Source: Tricholoma matsutake
Taxonomy: Eukaryota; Basidiomycota; Agaricomycetes; Agaricales; Tricholomataceae
Assembly: GCA_026075535.2 (NCBI GenBank)
Contig: AP026548.1
Location: 124,001-188,000, forward strand
DNA length: 64,000 nt
Direction of reading: 5' to 3'
Shown here piece after piece: positions 33,723-45,816 of the stretch. Under the pieces are notes generated by a model that saw only the letters and a program-made list of their open reading frames with translations, searched no databases and was not told the DNA's origin. The translations under genes and the position numbers were made by a program. Numbering within the stretch: position 1 is the first letter of the stretch; every line of letters starts with the position of its first letter.

Positions 33723-34995
33723 TCATTCATAACCTGAGCCCTCATCTCCTGACCCCTCACCTGATACATCTGGATCATCTTCATCATCCTCATCATCCTG
33801 CTGCTCAAGTCATTCCAATTCGTCTGGCATAGGTAGCTTGTATTCTGCCTGCACTTCATCACCATATTTGGCCATAAACTCCTTCTCTGGCATACTCTTC
33901 CATTTCTCACACTCATCCCAGCTGGCACAGAGCTCTGCATGTGGCAGAGCAACATAAGTACCATTCTTGACATATTGGGCACGCTCACGGAGAGAAAGAT
34001 TGTTCCAATAGATAGGATCAAACCAATCAATTGGGACTTTCTTTGGGAGAGCAGTGAGCTCAGATAACTTTGGCATGGGGGGGTCTTCACGGCGTTGCTC
34101 CAGTCTACAGATAAATAGGATCAGTCAAATGTAAAAAGAAAAACTGGCAAACTTAAGGTGTCTTCTTTTGCTTCTATTCATCTGCTTGCGCTCTTGATCA
34201 GCCATTCTAAAGAATGCAGTAACTTTTGTTGAATGTCCCTGCTTCTCCTTGATGTGGTACACTGCATCAACTGACTCAGCATTCCCTTTGGCCAACTCAT
34301 CATCCAAATGGGCCTCATTCTCTCTAGCCAAGGCCACAATGTGTTTATTGAAACCACATGCCGTGAACACATCCATCCTGCCATCAGCAAGCTATCAAGG
34401 TTTATTAATAAATACAATCTGCAAATGGCATATACAGAATTCCAGGAATTACATACCACACTACGTCATTCCCATACTCCAGTCATCTGCTTTGCTTTCG
34501 CAACACTTCGTGGATTCTTTGCCTCTGACTTGGCAATACCATGCATATATGAGAAAACGAAGTGTCGATAAAGTTTACGCATAAGTGCAAAATTGTTGAC
34601 ACACGACAGGTTTGTTCCCATGTGAGAGTATCCAAATGCACCCGAGACCTGCTCAAATGTCTTGAGGGCAATGTGCTCATGAAGGAGATTATACATAGAC
34701 TCCAGATTGTTACCCAAGACATCAGGTGCCCACTGTTGAAGCCCAAGGCATGCCACTGACCTGAACATGAGCAACAGATGGGATTCTGGAATGCACTTGA
34801 TATTGTTGGCAATAATCACAACTGAGTCTGAGATAGAGTTAAGGAGCTCACACACTTTCATTTGGGTGCCCTGAATGCTAGCCGAGTTGTCGTCAAGACT
34901 GGCTGTGACAGAGTTCTGCAACTGTGCTTCAGAGGTAAAGCGGCAGGTGAAGTGTACTTTGTCATCTTCTGTGACCTTGGGGGGGACAGTAGTCT
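33723..34995 (-). pseudogene. Multi-copy agaricomycete protein of unknown function, probably mobile-element cargo
   Basis: Three exon blocks read in order. About 34995-34450 contains VHFTCRFTSEAQLQNSVTAS, ELLNSISDSVVIIANNIKCI and QQWAPDVLGNNLESMYNLLH. About 34390-34135 contains GFNKHIVALARENEAHLDDE. The last, 34085-33723, contains KKVPIDWFDPIYWNNLSLRE and an acidic Gly/Ser tail. Introns of ~50-75 nt separate them (weak GTTTGC donor at the second). In-frame TGAs follow TGVWE (34466) and MPDELE (33810). This is a family I have seen in many copies in ectomycorrhizal agaricomycetes, often near DNA transposons. Its function is unknown. The true 5' end is not defined. Confidence 0.5.
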
Positions 34996-35024
34996 GGTGT
35001 GGTAAGCCCCAAAGGACACAAAGA

Positions 35025-35435
35025 AACCCTCCCCCACAGACAAAATGGGGGCGGGGGAGGTGTAATAATATTAAACAATTAAAACTACAAAAAAACCCTC
35101 CCCACGTGAAATGCAGGGGAGGGGGAGGGGACGCGACCCCACTGTGCTAGGTGAGTTGTCTGTCATTCCACCCACAATCCACCCCATGAGCAGTTGTTCA
35201 TGAGGCTGGGGGTGGGTGGCTTGTCATCATTGTCATTCCACCCACGATCCACCCCACAAGCAGTTGCTTGTGAGGCTGGGGGCGGGTGGTGTGCCGTCGT
35301 CTCCTATCTGGGTGCCTAGGCATCATTCCACCCACATTCCACCCCATGAGCAGTTGCTCGTGAGGCTGGGGGTGGGTGGCTTGTCATTGTTGTCATTCCA
35401 CCTGCAATCCACCCCACGATCAGTGCGACGTGGCA
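35025..35435. repeat. Tandem array of hairpin-forming repeats
   Basis: Four copies of TCATTCCACCCACAATCCAC, CCCATGAGCAGTTGYTCATG and AGGCTGGGGGTGGGTGG-type units lie between 35161 and 35430 (period ~70 bp, one copy ~90). Each unit is itself an inverted repeat: CCACCC pairs with GGGTGG and CATGAGCA with TGCTCATG. Just upstream (35025-35130) are two more G/C-rich stem-loops (CCCTCCCCCAC...GGGGGAGG). No coding content. Confidence 0.8.
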
Positions 35436-35980
35436 CATGTACAGGGGTTGGTGGGTGCTTACTAGGCAGGTATCCCCCTTCTGGGGTCTCCTGGCATCCC
35501 TCTGCACCCACCTAGCCCATGTCAACAGCCTCACATCCCGTTTGAATGGGGAGGAGGGGATTGGGTGGCTGTGGGCATGTGTTGTGCGTTTTTCATTGCA
35601 ACAGGTCATCCCCAGTAGTATATAGCCTAAAAAGCAATAAATTACAATTAGTTGATTGATAAAAAGAAAAAGAAAAAAGAAAAAAGAAAAAAACTTATCT
35701 ATGGCCCAAACAACAATTGCCATTGTTTGGGCCTGCATTCCATCCAGTCAGCTCATTTGAAGGTGGTGGTGATGGGCATGGGAATGGTGGTGGTGGGTGC
35801 ACATGCAGTGGTGGTGGTAGAGTGGAGAGGAGGAGGAGGCAGCATTGACGACGGTGGTGGTGGTTGTGAGCTGGCAGTCACATGTCATGTGTCATGCAAT
35901 ATACATGTTTGCATATTCCGTTAATGGCTGCAACTAGGCACCTTGGTTGGGTAATAAAGGTATTAGATGTATGTACACAA
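35436..35980. other. Intergenic, purine-rich tract and hairpin
   Basis: It contains an A/G run at 35659-35693, the hairpin GGCCCAAACAACAATTGCCA followed by TTGTTTGGGCC (35703-35733), and GGT/GGTGGT-rich sequence to 35870. A near-identical hairpin recurs at about 38323-38350. No gene recognised. Confidence 0.5.
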
Positions 35981-35988
35981 ATAATTAC

Positions 35989-36065
35989 CTGGTAGCTCAG
36001 TGGTTAAGCGTGCTGTTATGTGTGCAGACCCAAGGTCAAGTGTTCGATTCTTGTTGTATGTCAAA
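35989..36065 (+). other. tRNA-like sequence, probable head of a tRNA-derived SINE
   Basis: TAGCTCAGTGGTTAAGCG fits the RNA polymerase III A box and TGTTCGATTCT the B box, at normal tRNA spacing. A 4-bp T stem (CAAG/CTTG) can form, but the acceptor ends do not pair and no clear anticodon arm is present. That points to a SINE head rather than a working tRNA gene. The sequence downstream has CCAGTTATT repeats. Confidence 0.45.
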
Positions 36066-36349
36066 ATTTTATTTGGGAAAGCACATGCAGTCCAGTTATT
36101 CCAGTTATTCCAGTTACGCTAGTTGCCGTGCATCCAGTTGTTCCGATTGTTCCAGGTAAAAATGAGTCCGGGTAGATTCTGGGGATTCCAGAGGTAAAAT
36201 TGACCCTCCAGTCCAATCAGAATCATGAATTATGAGAAAAATATATGTAAATGGAATTCCCCAGAATTCTGGAAATTCTGATCGGAATGGGCACAACTAC
36301 TGAAGAGGAAGGCAGCAGAGATGGCACCGATGTCGAGCTCATAGAAGAG

Positions 36350-37416
36350 TCATATCACACCACCAAGGCCATGGGGGATGCTGATTGACAGGTATGTCTG
36401 AAAACCTTTGTCCAAGCATGTGGCGAGTAACTTATTTCTGGCTGTGTAGTTCCTTGGTGACCATTGCAAGATCATGTGCACTGCTGATATCCAAACAATC
36501 TTCAAACTTGATAAGAACCAAATGAATCCTGACACAGGCAAGGTAGAGGAGGGGAACTGGTGCACTCTATGCCAGTAAGTCATCATCCAATCAAGCATTA
36601 TCAATATCTAACTAAGATTCATAGATCAGTGGGAATTGTCAAAAAGAACTGCTTCTTCACTGGAGGTATCTCAACTCTGCATACCCATATTGCGAGGTAC
36701 GCTCAATCCATGTTGTATCCACATTATTTACTTAAGCTCCAATAGAAACCCTGACCATGTAAAACTATACATGATGCGGTGCAATAAGCTGAATGTCATC
36801 GCCAACCACCAAGCCCTTCCCAAGTCTGCAAGTGTCACAACTATTGATGGGTAAGTTGTTTACATCTACTCGATGATTTTTGATCAAACTATTCATTCAG
36901 ACTGATCCAGGGAAGCCTAGATGGGATTGTTAACCAGCAACCTCATCCCCCTACATTCTCAACAGCTGGCCTTCTCAATTATATCATCGAACTTATTGTT
37001 GAGGAAGATGAGGTCAGTAACTTAGCATGTACTACTATAATACTAATCTAATCCATTTACTCCAGGCATTTCAGTTGGTTGACAAGGGTGCTTTTTGCTG
37101 ACTACTGATGTACACGCAACCTTCTCTTTCTGAGAGGGATATCCCTCATTGAACCAAGGTTCAGCAAGAAATTCTCCTTTGTGCTCGTGGTGCAGAGGTG
37201 AAAGTCTCAGAAGCTTTGGCAAACATCAAGGGGAAGGTTTCATTCACCTTCAACACCTGGACCTCTGATGCACAGGATCCATATCTTTCTGTCACAGGTC
37301 ACTACATCACTGCACCCAAGGATTGACCCCAAGACTGGGAGCTCAAGTCAGAGCAGCTACCATTCACACATTTTGAAGGTAACCACTCTGGTGTCAATAT
37401 GGTGAATGTTCTTATC
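36350..37416 (+). pseudogene. hAT-family transposase pseudogene, 5' part
   Basis: Exons separated by ~50-nt introns read IFKLDKNQMNPDTGKVEEGN, then WCTLCQ (start of a BED-type zinc finger) with HTHIAR. Next come CNKLNVIANHQALPKSASVT, AGLLNYIIELIVEEDE, and the conserved block KVSFTFNTWTSDAQDPYLSV, TGHYI, WELKSEQLPFTHFEGNHSG. The latter is the hAT catalytic-domain start, with the aspartate in TSDAQDPYL. Three TGA codons (37099-37101, 37150-37152, 37324-37326) all occur where hAT relatives have arginine. The frame is cut at 37416 by a MITE and resumes at 38230. Confidence 0.8.
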
Positions 37417-38221
37417 TAGTGTTTAAAGGTCCAGTCCAGTCCGGTTTTTGACTTCCAAATGGGGCAACTGGCAACCACAACCAACCCAGATACTGGAGGA
37501 CTGCAACTGGACCATTTAGGACCAGTCCTAATTGGTCCATGGACCGAAAAAAGACTGGTTCGGACTGGTCTTTTGTTGTAAAATTTATTGTGCCAAATAA
37601 CCCATATGTATCTCAACTAATATGACCATTACCTCAGATACATTATACTCATGGATAGAGATTGTAATTATCCATAGACTGATTCAACATTTAAGCAATT
37701 CCGTCAAGATTTGACTGAGATATGGCCAAAACTGAAAGAACATGCATTCAAGTTGTGGTTTTTAGTTTGTAATTTGTAGTTTGTAGTCACACTAATTTGG
37801 GCTGTTATATGAATAAAATCACATGGTAAAGGTAATTAGGTGTGTTGTTGTTATTTTTATGATGTCATATAAAAAATATAGAAGCAACGCAATCAAAGTT
37901 GTTCTGATACAACAAAATACTCATACAAAAATGTTTTGGTCATATCTCAACCAATTCTTGACCGTTTTTGATGATCCAGGGACTGAAAATGAAGTAAATA
38001 TGTGTGGAAGTAAGGTCCAACATATATTGGGACGAAAAAACAGTCACAACTGGTTTTAACTGGTTTTTCATCAGTCCTACTATATTTTTCAAAATGACAG
38101 ACCAGCAATTGGACTGAAAAAGACTGGTCCATAAATAGATCACTGGTCTGGTCCTAATCAGTCCAGTTCAGTTCAGTTTCGGTCTTTTTTTTGGTCCTAC
38201 AGACTAGACCTTTAAACACTA
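37417..38221. mobile_element. hAT-type MITE, 805 bp, with perfect 8-bp target duplication
   Basis: Terminal inverted repeats are TAGTGTTTAAAGGTCCAGTC and, at the other end, GACTAGACCTTTAAACACTA. The 8-bp duplication TTCTTATC is at 37409-37416 and 38222-38229. The interior is AT-rich with sub-terminal repeats of CTGGTCC/GGACCAG type and no coding capacity. It is inserted in a hAT transposase pseudogene; removing it and one duplication rejoins that frame exactly. Confidence 0.93.
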
Positions 38222-38270
38222 TTCTTATCCACACAATTGATCGCTACAAGCTGTGCAATAAGGTATGCAT
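38222..38270 (+). pseudogene. Continuation of the interrupted hAT transposase
   Basis: The frame resumes as LIHTIDRYKLCNK and reaches a GTATGC donor-like site at ~38262. After that no further hAT exon is recognisable, so the transposase is truncated here. Confidence 0.7.
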
Positions 38271-39978
38271 CAATTTCCATCATGTTATTTTTGACCAACA
38301 AGCCACGTCCCATAGAAAATGGCCCAACCAACAATTATTGTTGTTTGGGCCCTAGGTAAGGTTTATTTCTTTTTGCATTTATTTCACTAACTAACTAACT
38401 TTAGGTTATCAAACCTGGTTCCAAGAGCCCCATGATGCGCGATGAGCCCACCACCACTGCAACGTCACTGTTGACAAGACCCAAAACCACTAATAATATA
38501 CTTGTCCATTCTATAGGGTTATAGGGTTATGAGGCAGTCATCCTTGCCAACACTAGTGAAACCGTAGTCTCCTCTAATAACCCTATGTTCCTGAGTATTC
38601 CAGTACCCTAAGGTGCATGCCCCATGGTCCTCTCCCTCTGACAAGCCCACAGCAGAATATCAATCAACCAAAATTTGGTCTCGCATCCCTCCTCTTATTG
38701 ACATCTTGATTGGTGACCCATAGTCCACTAGCACATCTCGATAGTCATATCAATCTCGGCAAGTCAATAAATGGGTGTTATGCATTGTTGATGGCATTAT
38801 GGCATGTAAGACTTAAGGTGCATGTCTTTGGGCATAGGTGTAGAGTTGGTCAGATGGAATGCAGGGCAGAAGGTGTATGAAGAAGTGTGTGTGGGGCGAT
38901 TGGGGTGGAGTGGGTTGATTAGCTTGGTTTGGTGGAAGATGGTGCTACTACAATGGTCAATGCTGCGTCGGTCAGGGGACTTACAGATGATCAGAGGCTG
39001 GGGGTGATCATGATCGAAATATGAAGTTTTGGCAGTGTGCATTGTGATCGACTTGAGCTGATGCCCATTGCATCATGCGATGATAACACTTTGATAGGTG
39101 GTGCATAGGATATTACCAGGTAGCGTGCTGGCGAGCGGCGGCAAAGCCCACTACTTTTTCCTTATCAGTTCAGCTTGTTTTGTGATGCATGTGTTCTTTT
39201 TTCAAAGATTTCTCTCCCCTTCTATATGTTCTATATTTCATTTATATTCATTAAAAGAAGGCTGAAAATAATCAGCACTATCTGACACTGCATCTCCCCA
39301 GTGTTTCCACATCAATGCAAAAAGCATTTGTGTCATCAATCCTTCTGACACCCCTGTTGAAATTCCTCAGCAGCCCGTACTTCCCCACACTGCCATAACA
39401 CAGCTCAAATCAGTCACTTTCAGTGGCCGATGATGCCTTTTCCAATTTTGTTGTCATGAAGAAGGCCAAGACTACCAAATGGTCTGATATGATCTCAACA
39501 AGAAAACTATGAACAAAACAGAGCGACACTTCTCCCGAGGACACCTCTCCTGAGGACACCATGATGGAATCCTGAAGTGTTCACTTTTTTATTAATTTTT
39601 AGTTTGGGCTTACATTTCTATTATTTCCATGTTTTTGAAGTATTTCGGCTACACGTGCTCTTTTGTTCAAATATTTCTCTCTGCTTCCATCCATTCTAAA
39701 CTGTATTTATATTCGTTGAATATTACCAAAAGAAGGCTGAAATTAATCAGCACTATCTGGCGTTGCGTCTCCACGTGACCATGGCACTATTATGACGTAG
39801 CGGCTGAAACACTCGATTTTGGCGTTTTTTTCGACACCCGCAAAACCCACTACCTAAAGTAGTGGGAAAATATACAGGAGACAGCTTGACAAAACTGTAA
39901 AGAATTCGAGAACAGAACTACTCATCTACCAGTAACCGATTTGCCTCCTGAGAAAAGATACAGGAAAAGCTCACATTA
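38271..39978. repeat. Intergenic with a direct repeat of about 130-145 bp
   Basis: Sequence 39165-39302 recurs at about 39635-39775. Shared blocks are TTTCTCTC..CTTC, TTTATATTCRTT, AAAAGAAGGCTGAAA and AATCAGCACTATCTG. They could be terminal repeats of a decayed element. Between them lies non-descript sequence with short open pieces. A GGCCCAA...TTGTTTGGGCC hairpin lies at 38323-38350. No gene could be supported. Confidence 0.5.
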
Positions 39979-41032
<1,054 letters not shown>

Positions 41033-41389
41033 TCATCAGTGTGCTGAGTGCTCCTCGCAATGAACTTTCTCTACCCACCATCTCCTCTTTTTTGATGTGT
41101 GCTACTTCATCGTGGTTGCAATGGTATGCTTCTGGGTTGTCCGTTGTCGTCATTTTCGTTTTTGCTGATTATTGTTTTACATTTCATAGACCGTTACAAT
41201 TGCACCGAACATCCGGCGAGTCACCATCGTGCATCAAAAAATCCTGCTCACTTCGCTCGGAGAGGGAATGCTAGGTTGAGGGATACTAAGGTGTGTCATC
41301 ATTAAAAATCTGTAACTTACCGCCTTTCAACTTGCCTTATAGTAGTGACATCGCACCTGGGCACACTACACAGCATGCATTGAGTGCGC

Positions 41390-41535
41390 GCACTCTTTCC
41401 ACGCCGCTCATCCCCAGCAGCCCATATCCACAATCTTTCCGCGCTCATCCCCAGCAGCCTGTATCCACACTCTTTTTACGCTCATCCCCAGCAGCCTGTA
41501 TCCGCACTCTTTCCACGCTCATCACAGCAACAACG
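41390..41535. repeat. 37-bp minisatellite
   Basis: About four copies of CGCTCATCCCCAGCAGCCTG followed by TATCCACACTCTTTCCA occur upstream of the ubiquitin-fusion gene. The proline/serine-rich ORF over it is a by-product. The interval 40916-41390 between them probably holds that gene's promoter; I see no other feature there. Confidence 0.8.
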
Positions 41536-41688
41536 GTCAACCCCGTCTCCACCCGTCGCATGTGCAGCCAAGTCCGAGTCTTCATGGATCTGGCTACTCA
41601 CTGTAATGACTATCAGTCTGGACTGTAACGACATGTATTCAAAGTGCCAGTGCGAATGTTCACAATGCTACGAAATTATTGTACCTAG

Positions 41689-42660
41689 GACTTCAGTTTC
41701 TTATGATGGAAATTCCAGCCTTCCCTACAATCTTTCGTGGGGTGCTGGCTATTGCGGCCAGGACACGAACATAGTCTGCAGTCTTCGCAAGGATTTTTGC
41801 AGAAACGATGGCTGTTGGAACCGCTACAGCCTGGTCGTCCACACTTCTGGCATGTGCGCTTTTTTCGAGTGGGCGGTTCGTCTGCTGAAGGAGCCTTTCG
41901 CTTTGGAGCTCCTGTGATAGCTGCGTTCGTCGAGGATGAGGTTTGAGATGACGAGCCTTCATTTGCAGCATCAAGTGTTGTCTCGGAGGTCGGAAGAGAG
42001 TTGGCAACTGGAACTCAGGTGACTGTGTATCTGGCGATTGGGAACAACTGCAAGATACTGTGAGATGTCAATATAAGGACATTGCGGAAGTTGCCCTTGG
42101 AGCTTGGGTGGATGAGGAATAGGAACCGGGTTGTATGGTACGAGTGGTACAGCTATCGAGCATTCCGGGTTTCGGTTTATCCGTTCAACAGCTTTGACTT
42201 TTGTGATTGACTGAGCAATCGAGTTCTTCTCGTTCACATTGCGATGCCACTTGCTGTAGTATGATGCTCTGCCAACTAAATGTGTCATTAGAAGAGATCG
42301 TTGAGAAGACCTTGAGCTATAGTACCTTGTAGAAAATATTTTCCCCGTTAGCACTTCGATTCCAGACTTTTGCTTCTTGTTTCCAGTCAGGGCCTGCTGC
42401 ATTAGATTTTGACCCTTGTTGTCTTGCTAGGTACAAGTTCTTGCTTTTGGAGTCAAATTGGTGCTGATAGCTTTCAATATCAGCTGTTACACATATGGAA
42501 TCAGGAACAGGAAGAATTCCAATTTTCTCGCCTGTGTTAAGTACTGAACTTGAAGGGGAAGTCGTCGGAATTCCGGTCGTACCTGGACAATAGAAGTTGT
42601 AGTGGTCAGATTGAGTAAGACAGGGAATCCTATGGAAATCCAGGGCAGGGTTTACTTGAT
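41689..42660 (-). pseudogene. Transposase-type C-terminal region with Cys/His zinc cluster
   Basis: The upstream part (42660-42040, at least one frame change) contains MTHLVGRASYYSKWHRNVNE, KVKAVERINRNPECSIAVPL and PPKLQGQLPQCPYIDISQYL. The terminal part has no ATG. It reads KRKAPSADEPPTRKKRTCQK, CGRPGCSGSNSHRFCKNPCE and DCRLCSCPGRNSQHPTKDC, ending at a TAG near 41691. The CxxC...HxxxCKNPCxxCxxxxCPGRN pattern is a zinc-binding tail I have seen at the ends of agaricomycete DNA transposases (MULE/KDZ-like); the superfamily is uncertain. The 5' side is cut by an LTR at 42662, so the catalytic domain is missing. Confidence 0.5.
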
Positions 42661-42661
42661 G

Positions 42662-43117
42662 TGTCATACCAAGTGGGGGAGCAGAAAGGACTTGGCTTCA
42701 ACTTATAAGAAGTTGTGCCCTTCTCCTCGTCAAGTGTCCTAATTTCAAGGTGAGGGTAAGGAAGATGATCAGAGGTCCGGAGAATTTCCGGAGAGGATGA
42801 GTAAGAGTTCGAGAATGACTTAAGAACATAATTGGAGTATAAAGAGAATAGGATTAAGTGGGAGACTTGGTTGATTTACAAACTGGCAATACAGAACGAA
42901 AGTGGCTAGCTTAAATACTAAGGTCGGAGTTTCCGAGGCTGTGGTTAATATGAAAACTGGCTTCCGAGGCAAATCCTGAAACCGTTTCACCTAATTGGAA
43001 ATGAGGGAATTTCGCCTCTAGGCAGTGCTGCTGATAGGAGGTGGGCTGTGATGCAAGGTGGCCAGGAAGGGGGGCGGAAAACGATCAGAAATCTGGTCGA
43101 GAGAATCGGTCTTGACA
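42662..43117 (-). repeat. LTR of a second Ty3 element, partner LTR absent
   Basis: 456 bp bounded by TGTCATACC and GGTCTTGACA (TG...CA, 5-bp inverted ends TGTCA/TGACA). A purine tract (CTAAGGGGGAAATA on the minus strand) lies just inside. The matching LTR is not present to the right, where the element is truncated near 45535. Confidence 0.7.
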
Positions 43118-43236
43118 GTATTTCCCCCTTAGTGCTGAGCCTACAAGGCACGTGAAGGTTCAAATCCAAATCGGGTATGTTGATTTTGATGTTGATGGGT
43201 TCCCAGGCTGTTTCTTCAACCACCACCACCTTTAAC

Positions 43237-44086
43237 ATGTCCTCGCACGTGGAGAAGATCGTGGCCCTCAGGGCCCAGCAAGAGAAGTTGATGGAGGAGC
43301 TTCGGCTCGAGGAAGAGGTGAGGGAGGCTGAGGAGTGCAGGGTTGCCGAGGAGGCTGCAAAAGTGGAGGCGGCTAGGGTGGAGGCCAAGAAAAAGGCTGC
43401 AGAGGAGGAACGGAAGAAGGCTGCTGCTGCTAAGAGGGCAGAAAATAAGCGGAAAGCCAGAGAAGTGGAGCCTGAAGAGGCTGAAGGGAGCTCCCCCCCC
43501 AAGAAGAAGGTGAAAGGGAAGGCCCAGGCAGAGGTGCCCAAAACTGAATCTCCTGTGCAGCTGCAAGCCACTATTTCTTGCAAAAGGTGAGTCGTATATT
43601 ATTTTTTGTTGCCCTTGTATGCTGACTCCTCGTAGATGTTTGAGTCAAAAGTTGTTGTGCTTCCGGATGGGAACCCGGGGTTGGGCCTGCGAGCCCTGCA
43701 CAAAGGCAAAGCACAGGTGCGAAGAAGTGGTGTGGGAGGGCCAGGTGTTGCCAGTGGGGCTAGGGGAGAACGAGGGAGTAATGGGGTTGCTTATGGAGTT
43801 GGTAGGGGCAGTAAAGGGGGTGAAGAAAGAGTTGTGGGAACTCCGGGAGCTCTGGGTGATAAGCAAGGGTGTGATTGGCATCCAAGAAATGATGTTGGAC
43901 ATCCTAGTGGCATTGGATCTGGAGTGGGATCAGGAGTCTGAGGAAGAAGAGGATGAAGAACAAGAGGGTGACAAGGAGGAGGTGGTGGAGGTGCAAGGGG
44001 AGCTGCCGGGACTCGCCGATGAAGCAGGGGGTGACAGAGTGACAGAGGAGTATGGAATGAGCAGGAAATCTGGAGTTTCTTTTTAA
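43237..44086 (+). CDS. Coiled-coil/CxxC zinc protein carried antisense inside the Ty3 element
   Basis: Exon 1 is 43237-43587 and exon 2 starts at 43638 (donor GTGAGT, acceptor CGTAG, phase 2). The start is the ATG of MSSHVEK; an upstream ATG at 43177 is in frame. Exon 1 is a long charged coiled coil (EELRLEEEVREAEECRVAEE) ending in a basic KKKVKGK stretch. Exon 2 starts with WACEPCTKAKHRCE, a CxxCxxxKxxC cluster, then helical and very acidic sequence. No stops. This family recurs in agaricomycetes between the pol gene and 3' LTR of Ty3 elements on the opposite strand, exactly as here. The role is unknown; a DNA- or nucleocapsid-binding role is a guess. Confidence 0.7.
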
Positions 44087-44142
44087 ATTTTCTAATAATA
44101 ATCTTTTGAATGGATGAGGATTTTGTTTTGAAATGAAGGATG

Positions 44143-45535
44143 TTAAGTGGGAAGAGGTCCAGGTTTTCCTGGGTAATGAGTGTGAAAGTCTGTGACAAGT
44201 TCCTGGGCATGATCAAGTTCCGTAGCTGGAATCCAGGAGGTTTCCTCGTCGGTTCCTTGGTAACCTTCCCACCATACGAAATAGAGTAGCTTGCATTGAT
44301 GGCAGTTGTCAATCTTTGAATCGAGGATTTCCGCAATCTCATACTCCAGTTCATTGTCTATAATGACCGGAGGAGGTGGAGGTTGAATACAATTAGGAAT
44401 TGTGTTGGGAGTGTCTTCTTCTAGTTGGGAGAGATGGAATACTGGGTGGACACCCTGGAGGTGATCTGGAAGTCAAAGGGTAACTGAGTGGGTACCCAGA
44501 CAGGCAATGATCTCGAAAGGGCCATAGAACTCTTCTGAGAGCTTCTTGGAGGGTCGTGTTGTGTGTAGGTGCTTGCCTTTGATGAAAGCATAATCACCGA
44601 TTTTGAAGTCAGGAGCGGGTGCCCACTGTTTGTCTGCAGGACCTTGGTAGCACTTCCATGCTTCTGAGAGTTGCTTCTGGAGTTCCTGGTGGAGATCATC
44701 AAGGTCAACCACAAAATGGCGTGCACATTGCGAGGCTAGTTTGCGCTCTGGGAAAACCATGATGTTTGGGTGGTAACCCTTGTTGGTGAAGAAAGGTGAA
44801 ACTCCAGTGGAAGCTGAGGGAGCATTGTTATACACAAATTCCCCCAAGGGTAAAAGCTGGGACCAGTTGTCCTGTTGGTAGTTGCAGAAGATCTGCAAGT
44901 ACTGTTCTAGGGTCTGGTTGAGGCATTCAGTTTGTCCATCACCTTCTGGATGGTAACCCAAAGTGAAGTGGATTTTCATGTCCAGGGCTTGCCCAAGAGA
45001 GTGGAAGAAATGGGAAATGAACTTGGAACCCTGGTTGCAGGTGATGTGAGATGGAAGACCATGTTTGGAGAAGACGTGCATGATGAGGAGATTAGCGAGT
45101 TCTTGCACTGTGATTTTGTTTACTGTGGGGATGAAAATACCCTGTTTGGAGAGTCGGTCTACAATGACCAGGATGGCAGTGTGACCATTGGAGTCCGGTA
45201 ACTGTTTGATGAAGTCCATGGAAATTGAGTTCCAAGGCCTTTCCAGGACTGGAAGTTGCTTCAGAAATCCATAGGGTTTGTGTCGGGCAGATTTGGAGCA
45301 TTTGCAGGTAGTACAAGACTTGCAAAAGTCCTGCACAAAGGTGCAGAGATTGGGCAAAACATATTCCCATCAGATAAGCTGAAGAGTCTTGTTTTGCCCA
45401 TAGTGACCTGAGAGGATGTGGTCATGCTTGTATTGTAAGACTTTAAGACAGAGGTCCACAACATCTGGAACATAAATCCGGTCAAAGTGGTAGGTCGCCT
45501 TGCGAGAATCTGGGCCAACTAGGACCCTATATCCA
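44143..45535 (-). pseudogene. Ty3 integrase and chromodomain, mutated
   Basis: Reading leftwards: integrase zinc-binding region (DHILSGHYGQNKTLQLI, CKSCTTC), catalytic core with first Asp (NSISMDFIKQLPDS) and glutamate (GDGQTECLNQTLEQYL), then C-terminal SRK-like SEEFYGPFEIIACLGTHSVT and a chromodomain (YEIAEILDSKIDNCHQCKLL, VWWEGYQGTDEETSWIPATE) ending at TAA 44145. The second catalytic Asp, normally in SDRGxEF, is Asn here (TCNQGSKF). TGAs at 45372-45370 and 44475-44473 replace expected arginines. RT and RNase H are absent: the element breaks off near 45535. Confidence 0.8.
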
Positions 45536-45538
45536 CGC

Positions 45539-45809
45539 TGAAGGGACCTTGGTCAAAGAAAAGAAAAGTAGAATATAAAATACTTACCTTGAATGGGCAG
45601 GGATGAGGGACAATTGGTAATCTTGATACCCGACATGCCATCAGAGTATAAGAGTAGTTGTGGTAGATGTAGAGATAGTAAATGTAATTAAAATACATAA
45701 ATGATGACCTGTTGCCAAAGCTCACACAGCTTTGTGCACCAATTTCCATGGTCCATGCCTTTGTACACACTCGGCCCATAGAATGTATCCATATTGTCGG
45801 ATCCCAACA
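45539..45809 (-). repeat. Possible solo LTR
   Basis: On the minus strand the segment runs TGTTGGGATCCGACA ... CCTTCA, with TG/CA ends and a CATTCAAGGTAAGTATT-type motif common in fungal LTRs. No target duplication could be seen, so the boundaries are tentative. It separates the two Ty3 remnants. Confidence 0.35.
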
Positions 45810-45816
45810 GATGAAT

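Noticed and set aside
35989..36065. Functional tRNA gene
   Set aside because: A and B boxes fit, but the acceptor stem does not pair and no proper anticodon arm forms; a SINE head is more likely.
38822..39007. 61-codon plus-strand ORF (ELVRWNAGQKVYEEVCVGRL)
   Set aside because: Some coding feel, but no family recognised and an equally long ORF on the opposite strand; not enough to call a gene.
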